A DNA stretch of 64,000 nucleotides. Source: Sorghum bicolor. Its lineage: Eukaryota > Streptophyta > Magnoliopsida > Poales > Poaceae. The stretch is from positions 49,790,396 through 49,854,395 of the forward strand of contig NC_012870.2 in assembly GCF_000003195.3 (NCBI RefSeq), written 5' to 3'. How positions within the stretch are numbered: position 1 is the first letter of the stretch; every line of letters starts with the position of its first letter. The notes under the pieces are model-generated. The model ran no database searches, had not been told where the DNA came from, and saw nothing but the letters and a program-made list of their open reading frames with translations. Below, in pieces: positions 25,186-36,769 of the stretch. Position numbers and translations under genes: made by a program.

Positions 25186-26838
25186 TGTTGGGTATTCTTA
25201 ACATCATTACCAAAAGTAGACTAAGTTCTCTAAATCTAGTAACGGTGCCAAAAATGCCAAACCTATCCCTCACACCACTTAAGCCAAGTTGTCATCCCCA
25301 GCATGATATAAGAGACGCGGTATTGAAATATGCAATTGCTCTTCTAAATAAACAATGAATGGGATCTGCAAGCGCACAGATTAATACCGATGCAGCATTT
25401 TAACCGGGAAGTATTCCAGGTATCGTTATTTATATTTTTACCACTGGGAAGGGATTAACAATCATCACTATTGATTACAGAATAGAATATGAGATTGAGC
25501 ATCTATCATTGCATGTATAATTGAGAACATTATATCTAACTCTTCATATAGGGATTAGTGTCACATAAAAGATATATGACATAATGAATAGTGACAAGGA
25601 TAACTAATCTGATCTAGCCACATAATAAATATGATAAGCACCTCAATTAGATACTCTAGAAAGTCATTAGCATGGTATTAGAACGAACTACAAGAATATT
25701 CCCTAAGTTATTCTTAACTATATAGTCTAGCATATCATAGTTAGTGCAAGCATACTTAGCAATCATTGTGAGACAAGACTACACCCATGCATAGTGATAT
25801 TAGCAAGGTAAATGAGAAACATAGCAATCACTCCCCTGTAATAATATTGCTCTGCCAGCCCAATACACGAGAGGGGGACTATATAAGAATCAATGAAGCT
25901 GTCACTATCACGAACCACCCCACGATCTGGCATATTGGGTACAATCGCAGATAAATACGGTATAAGCACCACGCCTACACAATATCTATCATTTACCCAT
26001 GGATCCGATGGATAAACGCTATACGATCCTAAGCATGTATATAGATCCAATCTAACTAAGCCAAGTACATAACTATGATAAACTAAGTACAATATAATCT
26101 TGAATATAAGCAAGTAGAGCAAAGTCATAAGCAATATATTGAAGTAGAACAAAGTCATATTCATAATATTGAAGAACAAAGATAATTAGAAAGCAATTAG
26201 AAGCACAATTAGAGAATTACCAAGAATCCTCTTGACAGATCCGGAAACCAATCGAAGATTGACTCCTTCTAGCTCTAATCCTATGTAGCTATGCTAATCT
26301 AGATATCTAATTGATGTGGTGGCTCTAATCTTGATCAGAGGCTTCTTCTCCCTTGAAGAACAATGAATTAGGGTTGAGAGGCTCTCTCCTCCAGGGGCCA
26401 GGGGGTCTGGTTTTATAGTCCCTTCAAGTGAATATGGGCCGTTGGATAAAACCGACATAGATTGTATGGTTTAGATTCATCCTTTAGGTCGGTGGAGATC
26501 TCCCACGAAGCAGAGTCCTGATTGGACTCAGGAGGTGGGCAGGCGCCCAGGGGAACAGGGCGGGCGCCCTGCCTCTGGCCCCGTTTCGCCTCCGCTTCGG
26601 TCTCGTGGCTTCTGGAGTCTTCTAGATGTAAGATAATTGCGCGGCACGTTAATATCTCTATGTAATCCCGACGTGTGGGCCTTTCTTCCGTATTTCCTGA
26701 TAACCCCCTGCAGAAATAGACAAACACCAAAACTCATGAAATTCTGTCAGATAAAACCCTAAGTCTAGATGTTGATTTCATTTGGATCCTTTCTTTATTT
26801 ATTTGATAATTAAATTTGATACTTAAGGACCGTCAACA
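25186..26838 (-). repeat. Element B LTR, left copy (3' LTR in sense)
   Basis: Has both GC boxes (26537-26548 with one mismatch, 26558-26569 perfect; 21-bp spacing) and a minus-strand TATA box near 26408-26418 (GACTATAAAACC). Confidence 0.93.
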
Positions 26839-26853
26839 AACTCCCCCAAGCTT
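26839..26853 (-). other. Element B polypurine tract
   Basis: AAGCTTGGGGGAGTT on the minus strand, identical to element A and abutting the LTR. Confidence 0.9.
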
Positions 26854-28385
26854 ACCTCTTGCTCGTTCCTGAGCAAGGATAGACTCAGCTATGGATCATA
26901 GGTTGTTGCAATATCTTTTAAAAAAATTGACGGTACACATGCTTTTTTAAATAAGATCTCATCTCTGAGTTAGAGTAAACTGTCAAGACTTAAAACTTAC
27001 TTACTTTACCTTCACCATGGGACTTGTAACCGTCACTTCTGTCTTGAGTAGTTAAAAGATAGAACAGTCTAGCCAAGTGCCATGTCTCTTATTCTTGATC
27101 AGCTATAGCTCTGGGGTTTTTGCAGATTTTCAAATAAAACTCGGAGATTCCTTGTATGACTCTCTCAGATCTCTCTTTTGTGGTATTTCTGGATCCTTAC
27201 CAAGGCAGTGATGGTATATACCTTCTCTCAAGATATGTAGTATTTGTGGTATAAGGCATAGTGACATTGCCTTCTCTCTCACCCTACTCTAATAAGGGTT
27301 TAATATCTGGAGCTCATAGGTGGGAGATAAAGTATACATACTTACAAGACATTTATTGCATAGTCAAACCATGGATCCAAAGAAACAAATTAATAAGTCA
27401 AATCAAGATGTGCATGTGTGGCGAATGAATGGTGTATGGTGATGATGGTGATAACAATGGTGGAAGTCTAATTCTACTTTTGCTCTTTGAGGGGATACAT
27501 ACCTTTCTTGCTTTTTTAAACTTTATGAGGAGAATGAGATGCTCTTCTTTTTCTTTTCTCTCAGGTGGGTATCTTGTACCCCTAATTCTACTGTCAGACA
27601 CTTGTCTATTTTTACCTCTCGTCTCACTTTTTCTTTTCTTTGGAGGTTTCGAGCACTTGCTCCTTTTTATTTCCTCGTATTTTTTTTCTTCTTCTTTTTT
27701 TTAGAGCACTCATCTCTTGAGATAATATAGCAAGTGGTAGTAACAAGATAACTTGAGCATTTATTTCATAGGGGAAAACAAAAATATTTTTGGTTATTCT
27801 CTCCCGAATTAGGAGTAGAATATTTTTGGGTGATTCTGGAGATGGAAATAGATTGATATATGTGGATGGTACTTCCGGAATAGAAGTAGCATATATGAGT
27901 GCACGTGCAAGTGAAATCTTGATTTAACCACATGACAAGCTCCTAAGGGTCTACACAGCTTGACCACACTCAATGCTCATAAGCAGTAAATAGTAAATGT
28001 GTGGCTCAAAGTCTAGCAAGCATGTATATACGGCTATCGTAGGAATTTAAACTCTCATCATACAGGAACTCATCATGCAACATTTTAAAGATTTTCAAAG
28101 ATAAAATTCTCCAGAATTCTAGCATCTCTAGGAACAGATAAACTGCAGCTCAACCTTCCCATATCATATCCGTTAACAACTTAGATTTCAGATCAAGTTT
28201 TCATCCCACAAGTTTAGGTCTAGACCAAGATTTATATTATAACAGTTATGTCTAAACTTGAGAGAGATCTTAAAATGTGCAAATTAGGCAGAGCAACTAT
28301 TCATCATATCCATGCTTGAGTTTTATTATTAAGATACAGATTAGCATAGCCACTTTATTTATTTATTAAACACACTAAGCAAAAG

Positions 28386-28400
28386 ATATATATATATATA
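28386..28400. repeat. (AT)n microsatellite
   Basis: Short pure TA run in the B noncoding region. Confidence 0.8.
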
Positions 28401-28466
28401 AGCATAAAATCTTTATTTGATTTTTCCATAGTTATGTATATTTATATTCTAAAATAATATAAGTAT

Positions 28467-28469
<3 letters not shown>

Positions 28470-28510
<41 letters not shown>
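28470..28510. repeat. (GATA)n microsatellite
   Basis: About ten uninterrupted GATA units, 41 bp, in the B noncoding region. Confidence 0.95.
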
Positions 28511-28511
<1 letters not shown>

Positions 28512-28537
28512 AATACTTATCGAGATAAATGGGGGTG

Positions 28538-28551
28538 CTCTCCCCCAAGCT
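28538..28551 (-). other. Internal polypurine-tract-like copy in element B
   Basis: CTCTCCCCCAAGCT on the plus strand, the same core as the LTR-adjacent tract and in the same relative place as copies in A (7245) and C (2965). Confidence 0.55.
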
Positions 28552-29040
28552 GAATTTTGACGTAATTTCCCTTGATGTAGCTAGCAGGTGGCAGAGGTGT
28601 ATTTGAAAGTCAGCAGCATTCTGACAGCGATTAGAATGTCCTCCGTCTGCTAGTCTTCTTACATTCTGTGGAGCTCAAATAGACAACAAAGCTTGTGGAA
28701 CTGATTAAGTGTTAGCATAAATATCTAGCCTTTATCATGTTGAGACTCCTTAATAATTATTACTCCCTATTTTTATATTTTTGTTTTATAAAGCAGAAAA
28801 AAAAATTTTATTTTATTTTTATGCCACCACAGTGAATGTACTTATGGGTTTTATGCCACTCGTATACTCACATGGGGCTTACTGTTTTTTCATATTTTTA
28901 TTTTCTTTTTAGGATAGCACGAACTTAATTAACTAAGTAAACTATTTAAGATAATTGAAAGGGAAAGGATAACTACCAAGTTTACCTCTTGGCAAGGTGT
29001 TCGGTGTTTTTAAGTCCTCAGAACGGGACTCTCTATTTTT

Positions 29041-31683
29041 TCAATTGTCCTGAGGTTCGTTGGGTGGCGTAGTCGGTACTTCCGGCGGCGCCTCCTCTTC
29101 ATGTATAGTTATCTTCATTTTCCACACCTGACTTGGTGCTTCCGTCTCCTCTGGATAATTCTGTTTAAACTCTACGTCTTCTGACCTTATCACTTCTCCT
29201 TCATAGTCTGCCCATCCGTCCTTGATGATCTGCCTCCTCTGGTTGCGGTTGCATCTTTTCCTTACCTGCTTAGATTCTTCAACGATATAGTTAGGGTCAG
29301 TAAAGTAACGGCGTACCTTCTCTGAGGGGAAGTGCATATGGACTTCTCCGGTTCCAATGTAGATAATTGCCTTAACGGTGCTGAGGAACGGTCTTCCAAG
29401 GATGATGGGTGGATCGTACTCGTCTTCTCCCATGTCAATAACTTGAAAGTCTGTGTAGACAAAGTGATCGTCTATTTTGACTGGGACATCAGTTACTATT
29501 CCTTTAACTTCTCGAAATGTCTGATCTGCCATCTGGAGCTGAATGTATGTTGGTCTTAGTCGCATGGTTCCGAACAAGAGCCGATAGGTGACTGCGGCCA
29601 TTATGTTGACGCCCGATCCGGTGTCACAAGTTGCCTTGTAGAAGTTGTATCCATTTATGGAGCAGTAGATGCTTGGCATTCCTGGGTCGTCCTTCTTGGT
29701 CAAAAGCGGTGACTTAAGTTGGTGATCTTGGCCTCCATGAACTACAGTGACCATCTTAGCTGACTCAGTCCACACTTGCTTGTTCCTGTTCCTCTTGTTG
29801 GTCCTCTTCCTTGATTCACGTCTGGATTGATCTGGAATTTGTGTAGTCTTGTTCTTGAAGAAAAATGTCTCCTTCCTTCCTTTGACGTCGAAACTGATCT
29901 TGGCAGCTCTAGCGTAGATGATAGCTCCCGTGGTGTTCAAGAATTGCCTCCCTAAGATGATGGGTGCCCTCTCATCATTTTCGGTCTCTACCACTACGAA
30001 GTCTGCTGGGGCATACAAGGTACCAACTCAGGCACAAAGGTTCTTCACTATTCCTTTTGGAAAAGTTATCGTCTGATCTGCAAACTGCAAAAACATGGTT
30101 GTTTCTAATAAAGGATATGTAAAGAATTTTTCATAGAGTACCCTGGGTATAATGTTGACACTAGAGCCAAAGTCACAGAGTGCTTCTGGAACGTCCACCA
30201 TGCCGATGGAGATCGGGATGACGGGGCGTCCTGGATCGCCTCTCTTGACCGGCAGGAGGTCAGTAGAGAATTCAGTGACAGGGTTACTCCAATGACCTGC
30301 ATCAAATATGTCTACAAGATTTGCAGATTCTAATCCTTCCGGTTGTGATGGTATACCGGGGTTAGGAATAGCAGCATCTATTTGATTTAACTGAGATTCA
30401 ATCATTTTATTAAAGCTAATTTGATTCTTGATGGTAGTAGAGAAATTATCCATTCTATTATTTATATTTTCTAGCATTTTATCATTAGATGCCAATTTCT
30501 TAGATAGGTTATCCATTAGCTTTCCTTGATTAGACACTAACTCTCTTAGAGGTGGAAAATTATTATTGTTGTTGTAAGAATTGTTACCTTGATAATTACC
30601 TGAGTAGTTAGGCCTCTGTTGATTCCAACCTTGATTTTGTTGAGGACGGTTGTAGTAGTAGTAGTTGTTGTTGTTGACGTAGTTCACATCCTCAAGCATC
30701 TCAGGGCAGTGGTTGCCTGAGTGTCCAGTGTCTCCACACTCCTCACAAGTCATGTGCGAGTCGTAGATGTGCATAACTTCTTTCTTGTCTCCAGCTCTAT
30801 CATCGAGCTTCTTTATGAGCAGGTCTAGCTTTGCAGACAGCATGTCTACCTCCTTCAGCTGATGCATACCTCCACCTCTCTTGCGTGTCTGGGTCCTCTC
30901 TTCATTCCAGCTTTGATTGGACGCCATCTTCTCCACAAGAGCTGTGGCTTGTGGTATAGTAAGTGATAAGAATGCTCCTCCAGCTGCAGCATCCTTGGTC
31001 TCTCGGGCACTGTTGCCGAGCCCATGATAAAATGTCTGCATCAATAGCCAACTCTCCATTCCATGATGGGGACATTCTAGGATGTAGTCTTGAAAGCGCT
31101 CCCATGCTTCTGGAACAGATTCATCATTTTGTTGCTGAAAACTTGTAATCTTCCCACGGAGAGCATTGGTCTTGCCCATGGGAAAGAACTTAGCCACGAA
31201 GTTTGTTGAGCAGAGTGCCCACGTAGTATTCTTCTCCTTTGTAGCGTAGAACCACTACTTCGCTCTCCCTAACAGTGAGAATGGGAAGAGGTGAAGTAGT
31301 ATAGCATCTTTGGAAACTCCTGATATGGTGAATGTGTTGCAAATCTCTAGTAAGTGTTGTAAATGAGCACTAGCATCTTCATGTGCCTTCCCACAGAACT
31401 GGTTAGATTGCACCATGTTGATAAGTCCAGGCTTGAGCTCAAAATTGCCATCGATCTTTGCAGCAGGTCCAGTGCGGATGTTGTCCGTAGTGGGAGCTGA
31501 GAACTCACGGATTGGTTTGTTCGCCATGGCTTCGAACTCTAAAGACAAGTTCCGGTGATCTTCTTGATTGGATGAAGCTTCTTGCTGAAGTGTTGATGAT
31601 CTCTTCTTGAGCTTAGCTCTCGTCTTCTTGAATAATGCTTCGGGATTGTCAACAAAATTTCCTGGAAGATGTCTTCTATTCAT
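29041..31683 (-). pseudogene. Element B Gag with two tandem aspartic protease domains (two nonsense codons)
   Basis: One reading frame of about 880 codons broken by a TAG (31255-31257) and a TGA near 30020; the segments 31683-31255, 31197-30028 and 30018-29041 are in phase. The Gag domain has a LFPFSLLGRAK motif and an AWERFQDYI motif, then a CX2CX4HX4C knuckle (CEECGDTGHSGNHC). Two retropepsin-like domains follow. Domain 1 has active site CDFGSS (Asp codon 30172-30174), a LQFADQT strand and IILGRQFLNT. Domain 2 has CDTGSG (Asp codon 29623-29625), LQMADQT and IILGRPFLST. Element A has only one such domain. Retropepsins work as dimers, so a tandem pair could fold as a single-chain protease (inference). 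Both stops fit C-to-T changes. No RT follows. Confidence 0.85.
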
Positions 31684-31817
31684 ACATTCCCCTGCATAAG
31701 ATAAAATAGAAAAATATTGGGGTAAAACTGTATGAGAGAATAGATAAGCTCAATCATATTAGTGATGCAAATGGTAACTCAAAATCCTTTATTCCATTCC
31801 TAATTAGTAATCAACCT

Positions 31818-31835
31818 TCCCCGGCAACGGCGCCA
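31818..31835 (-). other. Element B primer binding site (tRNA-Asp)
   Basis: Sense reading TGGCGCCGTTGCCGGGGA, a perfect 18-base complement to the 3' end of plant tRNA-Asp including CCA. Confidence 0.93.
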
Positions 31836-31843
31836 AAAATGCT

Positions 31844-33476
31844 TGTTGGGTATTCTTAACATCATTACCAAAAGTAGACTAAGTTCTCTAAATCTAGTAA
31901 CGGTGCCAAAAATGCCAAACCTATCCCTCACACCACTTAAGCCAAGTTGTCATCCCCAGCATGATATAAGAGACGCGGTATTGAAATATGCAATTGCTCT
32001 TCTAAATAAATAATGAATGGGATCTGCAAGCGCACAGATTAATACCGATGCAGCATTTTAACCGGGAAGTATTCCAGGTATCGTTATTTATATTTTTACC
32101 ACTGGGAAGGGATTAACAATCATCACTATTGATTACAGAATAGAATATGAGATTGAGCATCTATCATTGCATGTATAATTGAGAACATTATATCTAACTC
32201 TTCATACAGGGATAAGTGTCACATAAAAGATATATGAAATAATGAATAGTGACAAGGATAACTAATCTGATCTAGCCATATAATAAATATGATAAGCACC
32301 TCAATTAGATACTCTAGAAAGTCATTAGCATGGTATTAGAACGAACTACAAGAATATTCCCTAAGTTATTCTTAACTATATAGTCTAGCATATCATAGTT
32401 AGTGCAAGCATACTTAGCAATCATTGTGAGACAAGACTACGCCCATGCATAGTGATATTAGCAAGGTAAATGAGAAACATAGCAATCACTCCCCTGTAAT
32501 AATATTGCTCTGCCAGCCCAATACACGAGAGGGATACTATATAAGAATCAATGAAGCTGTCACTATCACGAACCACCCCACGATCTGGCATATTGGGTAC
32601 AATCGCAGATAAATACGGTATAAGCACAACGCCTACACAATATCTATCATTTACCCATGGATCCGATGGATAAACGCTATACGATCCTAAGCATGTATAT
32701 AGATCCAATCTAACTAAGCCAAGTACATAACTATGATAAACTAAGAACAATATAATCTTGAATATAAGCAAGTAGAGCAAAGTCATAAGCAATATATTGA
32801 AGTAGAACAAAGTCATATTCATAACATTGAAGAACAAAGATAATTAGAACGCAATTAGAAGCACAATTAGAGAATTACCAAGAATCCTCTTGACAGATCC
32901 GGAAACCAATCGAAGATTGACTCCTTCTAGCTCTAATCCTATGTAGCTATGCTAATCTAGATATCTAATTGATGTGGTGGCTCTAATCTTGATCAGAGGC
33001 TTCTTCTCCCTTGAAGAACAATGAATTAGGGTTGAGAGGCTCTCTCCTCCAGGGGCCAGGGGGTCTGGTTTTATAGTCCCTTCAAGTGAATATGAGCCGT
33101 TGGATCAAACCGACATAGATTGTATGGTTTAGATTCATCCTTTAGGTCGGTGGAGATCTCGCACGAAGCAGAGTCCTGATTGGACTCAGGAGGTGGGCGG
33201 GCGCCCTGCCTCTGGCCCCGTTTCGCCTCCGCTTCGGTCTCGTGGCTTCTGGAGTCTTCTAGATGTAAGATAATTGCGCGGCACGTTAATATCTCTATGT
33301 AATCCCGACATGTGGGCCTTTCTTCCGTATTTCCTGATAACCCCCTGCAGAAATAGACAAACACCAAAACTCGTGGAATTCTGTCAGATAAAACCCTAAG
33401 TCGAGATGTTGATTTCATTTGGATCCTTTTCTTTATTTATTTGATAATTAAATTTGATACTTAAGGACCGTCAACA
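31844..33476 (-). repeat. Element B LTR, right copy (5' LTR in sense)
   Basis: 1,633 bp. It lacks one 21-bp unit of the paired GC box present in the left copy, leaving a single GGGCGGGCGCCC (33196-33207). Confidence 0.93.
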
Positions 33477-35692
33477 GTGAATACAATGTTAGTCATTCAT
33501 TTTGGAGTGAAGCTATCAACACGGCTTGCTATTGTAGCAACCGTCTCTATTGCCATGTCCAGCTTGGGAAGACACCATATGAGCTATTGAATGTTAGAAA
33601 GCCCAGCATGGAATAATTTAGAGTGTTTGGTTGTAAATGCTACATTCTCAACAAAGGCACAAGATTGAGCAAGTTTGAGAAGAAATGTGATGAAGGGTTC
33701 TTACTTGGTTATTCCACCACAAGCAAGGCATATAGAGTTTGGAACTTGGCAAGTGGCACATTAGAAGAAGTTCATGATGTTGAGTTTGATGAAACCGAGG
33801 GATCTCAAAGTGAAGCCCAAAATCTTGATGATGTGAGAGGAGATCAATTGGCAAATGCAATGAAGAACATGGATGTTGGTGACATAAGGCCAATGCAAGT
33901 TGATGATGATAATGACACTCACATGATCAATCAAGAAGTGCAAATTGATACAAATCAAGCTAGTACTAGTGGCTCTCATGATGATGATCAAAATCAAAAC
34001 CAAGCAAGTGGAAGCAATCAACTCCCAATACTCCAACCTACAAGCATAGCAAGGGATCATCCATTAGATCAAGTCATTAGTGGTATTCAAAGTGGTGTAC
34101 AAACAAGATCAAAGCTAGCATATTTTTGTGAGCACTATTTATTTGTCTCATTTGAAGAACCAAAGAGAATAGAAGATGCATTGAAGGATTCCGATTGGGT
34201 AAATGCCATGCATGAAGAATTGAACAACTTCACAAGAAATCAAGTGTGGGAGCTTGTTGAGAGGCCAAAGAACTACAATGTGATTGGTACCAAGTGGTTC
34301 TTTAGAAACAAGCAAGATCAAGATGGTGTAGTTGTGAGAAACAAAGCAAGATTAGTAGCGCAAGGCTACACTCAAGTTGAAGGTCTTGAGTTTGGAGAAA
34401 CATATGCACCAGTTGCAAGATTGGAGGCAATTAGAATATTATTAGCCTATGCTTGTGCCCACAACATCAAGCTCTATCAAATGGATGTGAAGAGTGCATT
34501 TCTCAATGGATATTTAAATGAGTTAGTTTATGTTGAACAACCTCCCGGTTTTGAAGATGACAAGAAACCCAACCATGTTTACAAGCTCAAGAAGGCATTG
34601 TACGGTTTGAAGCAAGCACCTAGAGCATGGTATGAGAGGTTGAGAGATTTTCTTCTCTCTAAAGGGTTCAAGATGGGAAAGGTTGACACTACCCTCTTCA
34701 CTAAGAAGCAAGGCAATGACTTGTTTGTGTTGCAAATCTATGTTGATGATATCATCTTTGGATCAACCAATCAAGATTTTTGTGAAGAATTTGGAAGAAT
34801 GATGGCAAATGAGTTTGAGATGTCCATGATTGGAGAGCTTAGTTACTTCCTTGGACTTCAAATCAAGCAAATGAAGGATGACACTTTTGTGAGTCAAGGA
34901 AAGTACATCAAGGACATGATCAAGAAGTTTGGGTTGCAAGAAGCTAAACCAATGAGCACACCTATGGGCACAAATGATCAATTAGGAAGTGATGCAAGTG
35001 GCAACATGGTAGACCAAAAGCTATATCGGTCCATGATTGGAAGTTTGCTCTATGTCACCGCATCAAGGCCGGATGTGATGTTTAGTGTGTGCAAATGTGC
35101 AAGATACCAAGCTTCACCTAGGGAAAGTCACTTGAAGGCAACTAAAAGAATATTGAGGTATCTTAAGGGCACGCATGATGTTGGATTATGGTATCCCAAG
35201 GGGTCTAACTTTGAGTTGATTGGTTATTCGGACTCCGACTATGGTGGATGCAAGATTGATAGAATGAGCACAAGTGGCACTTGTCAATTGCTAGGAAGGT
35301 CTCTAGTTTCATGGTCATTAAAGAAACAAAATAGTATTGCACTATCAACCGCTGAGGCCGAATACATTAGTGCCGGTAGTTGTTGTGCACAATTGCTTTG
35401 GATGAAAGCTACCTTGAATGACTTTGGAATCAAATTCAAGAATGTGCCTTTGCTTTGTGACAATGAGAGTGCAATCAAGATGACACAAAATCCGGCTCAA
35501 CATTCAAGAACCAAGCACATTGACATAAGGCACCATTTCATAAGAGATCATCAACAAAAGGGTGATATTAGCATTGAAAGCATTGGCACCGAAGATCAAC
35601 TAGCCGACATCTTCACAAAGCCACTTGATGAGAAGAGATTTTGTAAGTTGAGGAATGAATTGAACATACTTGACTTCTCCAACTTGAGATGA
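33477..35692 (+). pseudogene. Element D integrase C-terminus, reverse transcriptase and RNase H
   Basis: Resumes the integrase interrupted at 25185. A single TAA near 33613-33618 precedes an otherwise open 689-codon stretch to 35692. The reverse transcriptase lies at about residues 210-450 of that stretch, with [27 protein letters not shown] and the catalytic [10 protein letters not shown] all intact. RNase H follows (about 540-680): [21 protein letters not shown] and RHHFIRD carry the four acidic positions. This is the best preserved coding block of D. The frame ends in the usual Copia [11 protein letters not shown] tail. Confidence 0.92.
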
Positions 35693-36752
35693 GTATACCC
35701 CTATATTTCTATATGACATGTCTCTCCTCCAACAAAGCAAGGTAAAGATGGTTGACCTAGCATTCATACTTTGCTAAGGACATGTTTAGAACATATAGAC
35801 ATGCTTGCATGACAACAGGCTCATTCATGGAAATCAAAAGGATTTGATGTATGTATGGTACCACTATTGTTTCTATGATTGATTGATCTAGTGGTAGCAT
35901 ATGACATGTTTGTGAGCTTGCAAGCCTAGTGTAGAATCTAGAATATGAGCTTATGATGTGTAATTCAACATGGTCAAGATAACCCTTATACTTCATGAGG
36001 TGTGAAAAAGCTTGTCCTTGGATCAAACCGAATTACATGTTCTAGGCAAGTGATCTAGATTGAACTATAATTTGACCCTCACATTGTTTGACTTAATTCT
36101 CATTAACAATTTGAACCTTTGTGGTCATTGATGACAAAGGGGGAGAGAAACAAAGATAAGTCATAAAGGGGGAGAAAAGTGAGAGAAAACTTTTGAAAAT
36201 AGAAAGGGATAAATTAAAACTTGAGCACACAAATAGGGGGAGCAAGCTCATGAACCATTTGTTGCATTTGTATGTGCACTAACATAATGAGGTGTTGCAT
36301 TACAAGTTTAAATTCACTACTCTTGTTTGATTGATGATTGCTAGAAATAAAACTTGAATGATGCTTTGAATTCTAGTATAGAGTTTTTATTTTCATGTGG
36401 TATCTAGACATATAATGTGATCTCACGAGGTATTTTGAGTTTTTGATGTATGTCTAGCTACATTGGTGCTAAGGATGGTATATTGGAAACTCCGATTGGT
36501 ATCACATTTCAAAGGTCCATTCTATATACCTTAGCATCATTTTGGTAGTAGTAAATCTCCCAAAATTCTAATCCATGCATATGTGCAAACTTGAACCAAA
36601 CTCATGGAAGCACATATGTAGTGGGAGCTAGTACTACCAAAATCAAAATTGACATGTTTGTCCAACCTTGTCTCATGATTAAAATGCTTTGGACAAGCAA
36701 TTCAAGTTCATTACGATCTCATTTCATATCTATGTGATGGTTGTCATCAATT
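35693..36752 (+). other. Element D post-pol region
   Basis: About 1.06 kb between RNase H and the terminal polypurine tract with no supported gene; SIRE-type elements often carry an env-like frame here, and none is seen. It contains several polypurine-like runs (about 36133-36151, 36163-36190, 36231-36243). Confidence 0.6.
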
Positions 36753-36769
36753 ACCAAAAGGGGGGAGAT
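36753..36769 (+). other. Element D polypurine tract
   Basis: ACCAAAAGGGGGGAGAT directly before the 3' LTR start TGAAAGC. Confidence 0.92.

Larger units (their letters stand above)
26854..29040 (-). other. Element B 3' noncoding region
   Basis: About 2.2 kb with no supported gene. It contains a second polypurine-like copy (28538-28551), an AT run (28386-28400) and a GATA microsatellite. Blocks around 27560-27680 match the A noncoding region. There is no trace of the ORF1-like gene carried by A. Confidence 0.65.
25186..33476 (-). mobile_element. Element B: complete non-autonomous Athila-like element inserted in D
   Basis: 8,291 bp on the minus strand with LTRs at 25186-26838 (1,653 bp) and 31844-33476 (1,633 bp), a perfect tRNA-Asp primer site and a polypurine tract. 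Target duplication is GTTAA on the left and GTGAA on the right. The interrupted D integrase frame shows GTGAA is original and the left copy has mutated. It encodes gag and two protease domains but no RT or integrase. LTRs differ by about 20 substitutions (about 1.2%) plus one 21-bp deletion, younger than the host element D, as nesting requires. Confidence 0.93.

Noticed and set aside
28470..28510. GATA repeats as a CRISPR-like or regulatory array
   Set aside because: Plain microsatellite without spacers.
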